Source: Chryseobacterium potabilaquae (GTDB lineage Bacteria; Bacteroidota; Bacteroidia; Flavobacteriales; Weeksellaceae). From it: 64,000 nucleotides of DNA. Below, in pieces: positions 63,677 to 64,000 of this stretch. Every line of letters begins with the position of its first letter. Positions within the stretch are counted from its first letter, which is position 1. The DNA lies in contig NZ_CACVBR010000001.1 of NCBI RefSeq assembly GCF_902728265.1, forward strand, positions 186,001 to 250,000, in the 5' to 3' direction. Under the pieces are notes generated by a model. It had not been told where the DNA came from. It searched no databases and saw only the letters and a list, made by a program, of their open reading frames with translations. A program made the translations under genes and the position numbers.

Positions 63677-64000
63677 ATGAGAAGAAAAATAGTCGCAGGA
63701 AATTGGAAAATGAATAAGAGTGTAATTGATGCTCAACAATTAATGTATCAATTGCTTGAATATAAAAAAAATAATCCTACTCAATGTGAGGTATGGATTG
63801 CTCCTCCATCTTTATACTTAATGATGGCTAAAGATCTTTTTGAGAAAAATGAAATTGGAGTTTTTGCACAAGATATGAGCGAACATGAAAGCGGAGCATA
63901 TACTGGAGAGATTTCTGCGGAGATGTTGGAATCAATTGATGTAGATGGCTCATTGATTGGCCATTCTGAAAGAAGACAATACCATGGTGAAACAGATTCT
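63677..64000 (+). CDS. tpiA: Triosephosphate isomerase (partial, 3' end outside window)
   Basis: The frame opens with ATG at 63677 and stays open to the window edge (108 residues). It shows the TIM start RRKIVAGNWKMNKS with the active-site Asn and Lys, and IGHSERRQYHGETDS with the electrophilic His. It interconverts dihydroxyacetone phosphate and glyceraldehyde 3-phosphate in glycolysis. It lies 15 bp after the S9 peptidase gene. Confidence 0.97.
   Translation, partial: MRRKIVAGNWKMNKSVIDAQQLMYQLLEYKKNNPTQCEVWIAPPSLYLMMAKDLFEKNEIGVFAQDMSEHESGAYTGEISAEMLESIDVDGSLIGHSERRQYHGETDS

Noticed and set aside
1..64000. CRISPR array or antiphage defence island
   Set aside because: No regularly spaced short repeats, Cas, restriction-modification or known defence genes were found; repeats present are protein-domain repeats or the single large duplication.

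Overview
The window is AT-rich chromosomal DNA from a member of the Bacteroidota, most like a Flavobacteriia/Weeksellaceae species close to Chryseobacterium. The grounds are several secreted proteins with type IX secretion (T9SS) C-terminal sorting domains, promoters of the Bacteroidota form TTTG-N19-TAnnTTTG, and families that are typical of the group (FISUMP, GEVED, DUF5686, DUF1599, BT_3928-like). No rRNA, tRNA or CRISPR array was recognised. The first and last genes, an FAD oxidoreductase and triosephosphate isomerase, run off the window.

Layout. 1-3500: an FAD oxidoreductase, an unusual AAA ATPase with an IF2-N-like head, a Crp/Fnr regulator and a SnoaL-like protein. 3770-9510: a complete type I secretion set (TolC, C39-peptidase ABC transporter, HlyD adaptor) with four small double-glycine precursor peptides upstream; this is a probable multi-peptide bacteriocin or pheromone locus. 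10070-11820: an AraC regulator whose upstream DNA has been replaced by an IS5-family element. 11900-36720: about 25 kb transcribed entirely on the minus strand and made mostly of secreted surface proteins (T9SS proteins, a metzincin protease, a 1692-residue GEVED-repeat protein, FISUMP proteins). It carries a large duplication with an internal deletion, several gene remnants, two HTH proteins and an orphan response regulator. 37560-43300: a tyrosine recombinase, an ABC-2 transporter pair, an IS4-family element sitting exactly in the loop of a terminator hairpin, and a fused MsrA-MsrB. 43830-50770: alaS, a thrombospondin-type-3 T9SS protein and a DUF5686 outer-membrane protein. 51100-58390: an ilvE-D-B-N-C-A operon. 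58495 to the end: folP and, divergently, DUF1599, a DoxX-like protein, a TerB-like protein, an S9 peptidase and tpiA.

The most striking regulatory finding is in front of ilvE. A consensus promoter is followed by two complete leader-peptide attenuators in tandem, at 58287-58349 with hairpin 58226-58251 and at 58153-58212 with hairpin 58093-58120. Both leader peptides are rich in Ile/Val/Leu codons, and in each unit the sequence at the end of the leader ORF is complementary to the 5' arm of its terminator, as an antiterminator should be. Other items worth attention are the four-peptide double-glycine cluster, a family of three related palindromes (CCAAGGGTTA...TAACCCTTGG) each about 75-110 bp upstream of a gene in the surface-protein island, and the IS4 insertion with an 8-bp target duplication inside a bidirectional terminator.
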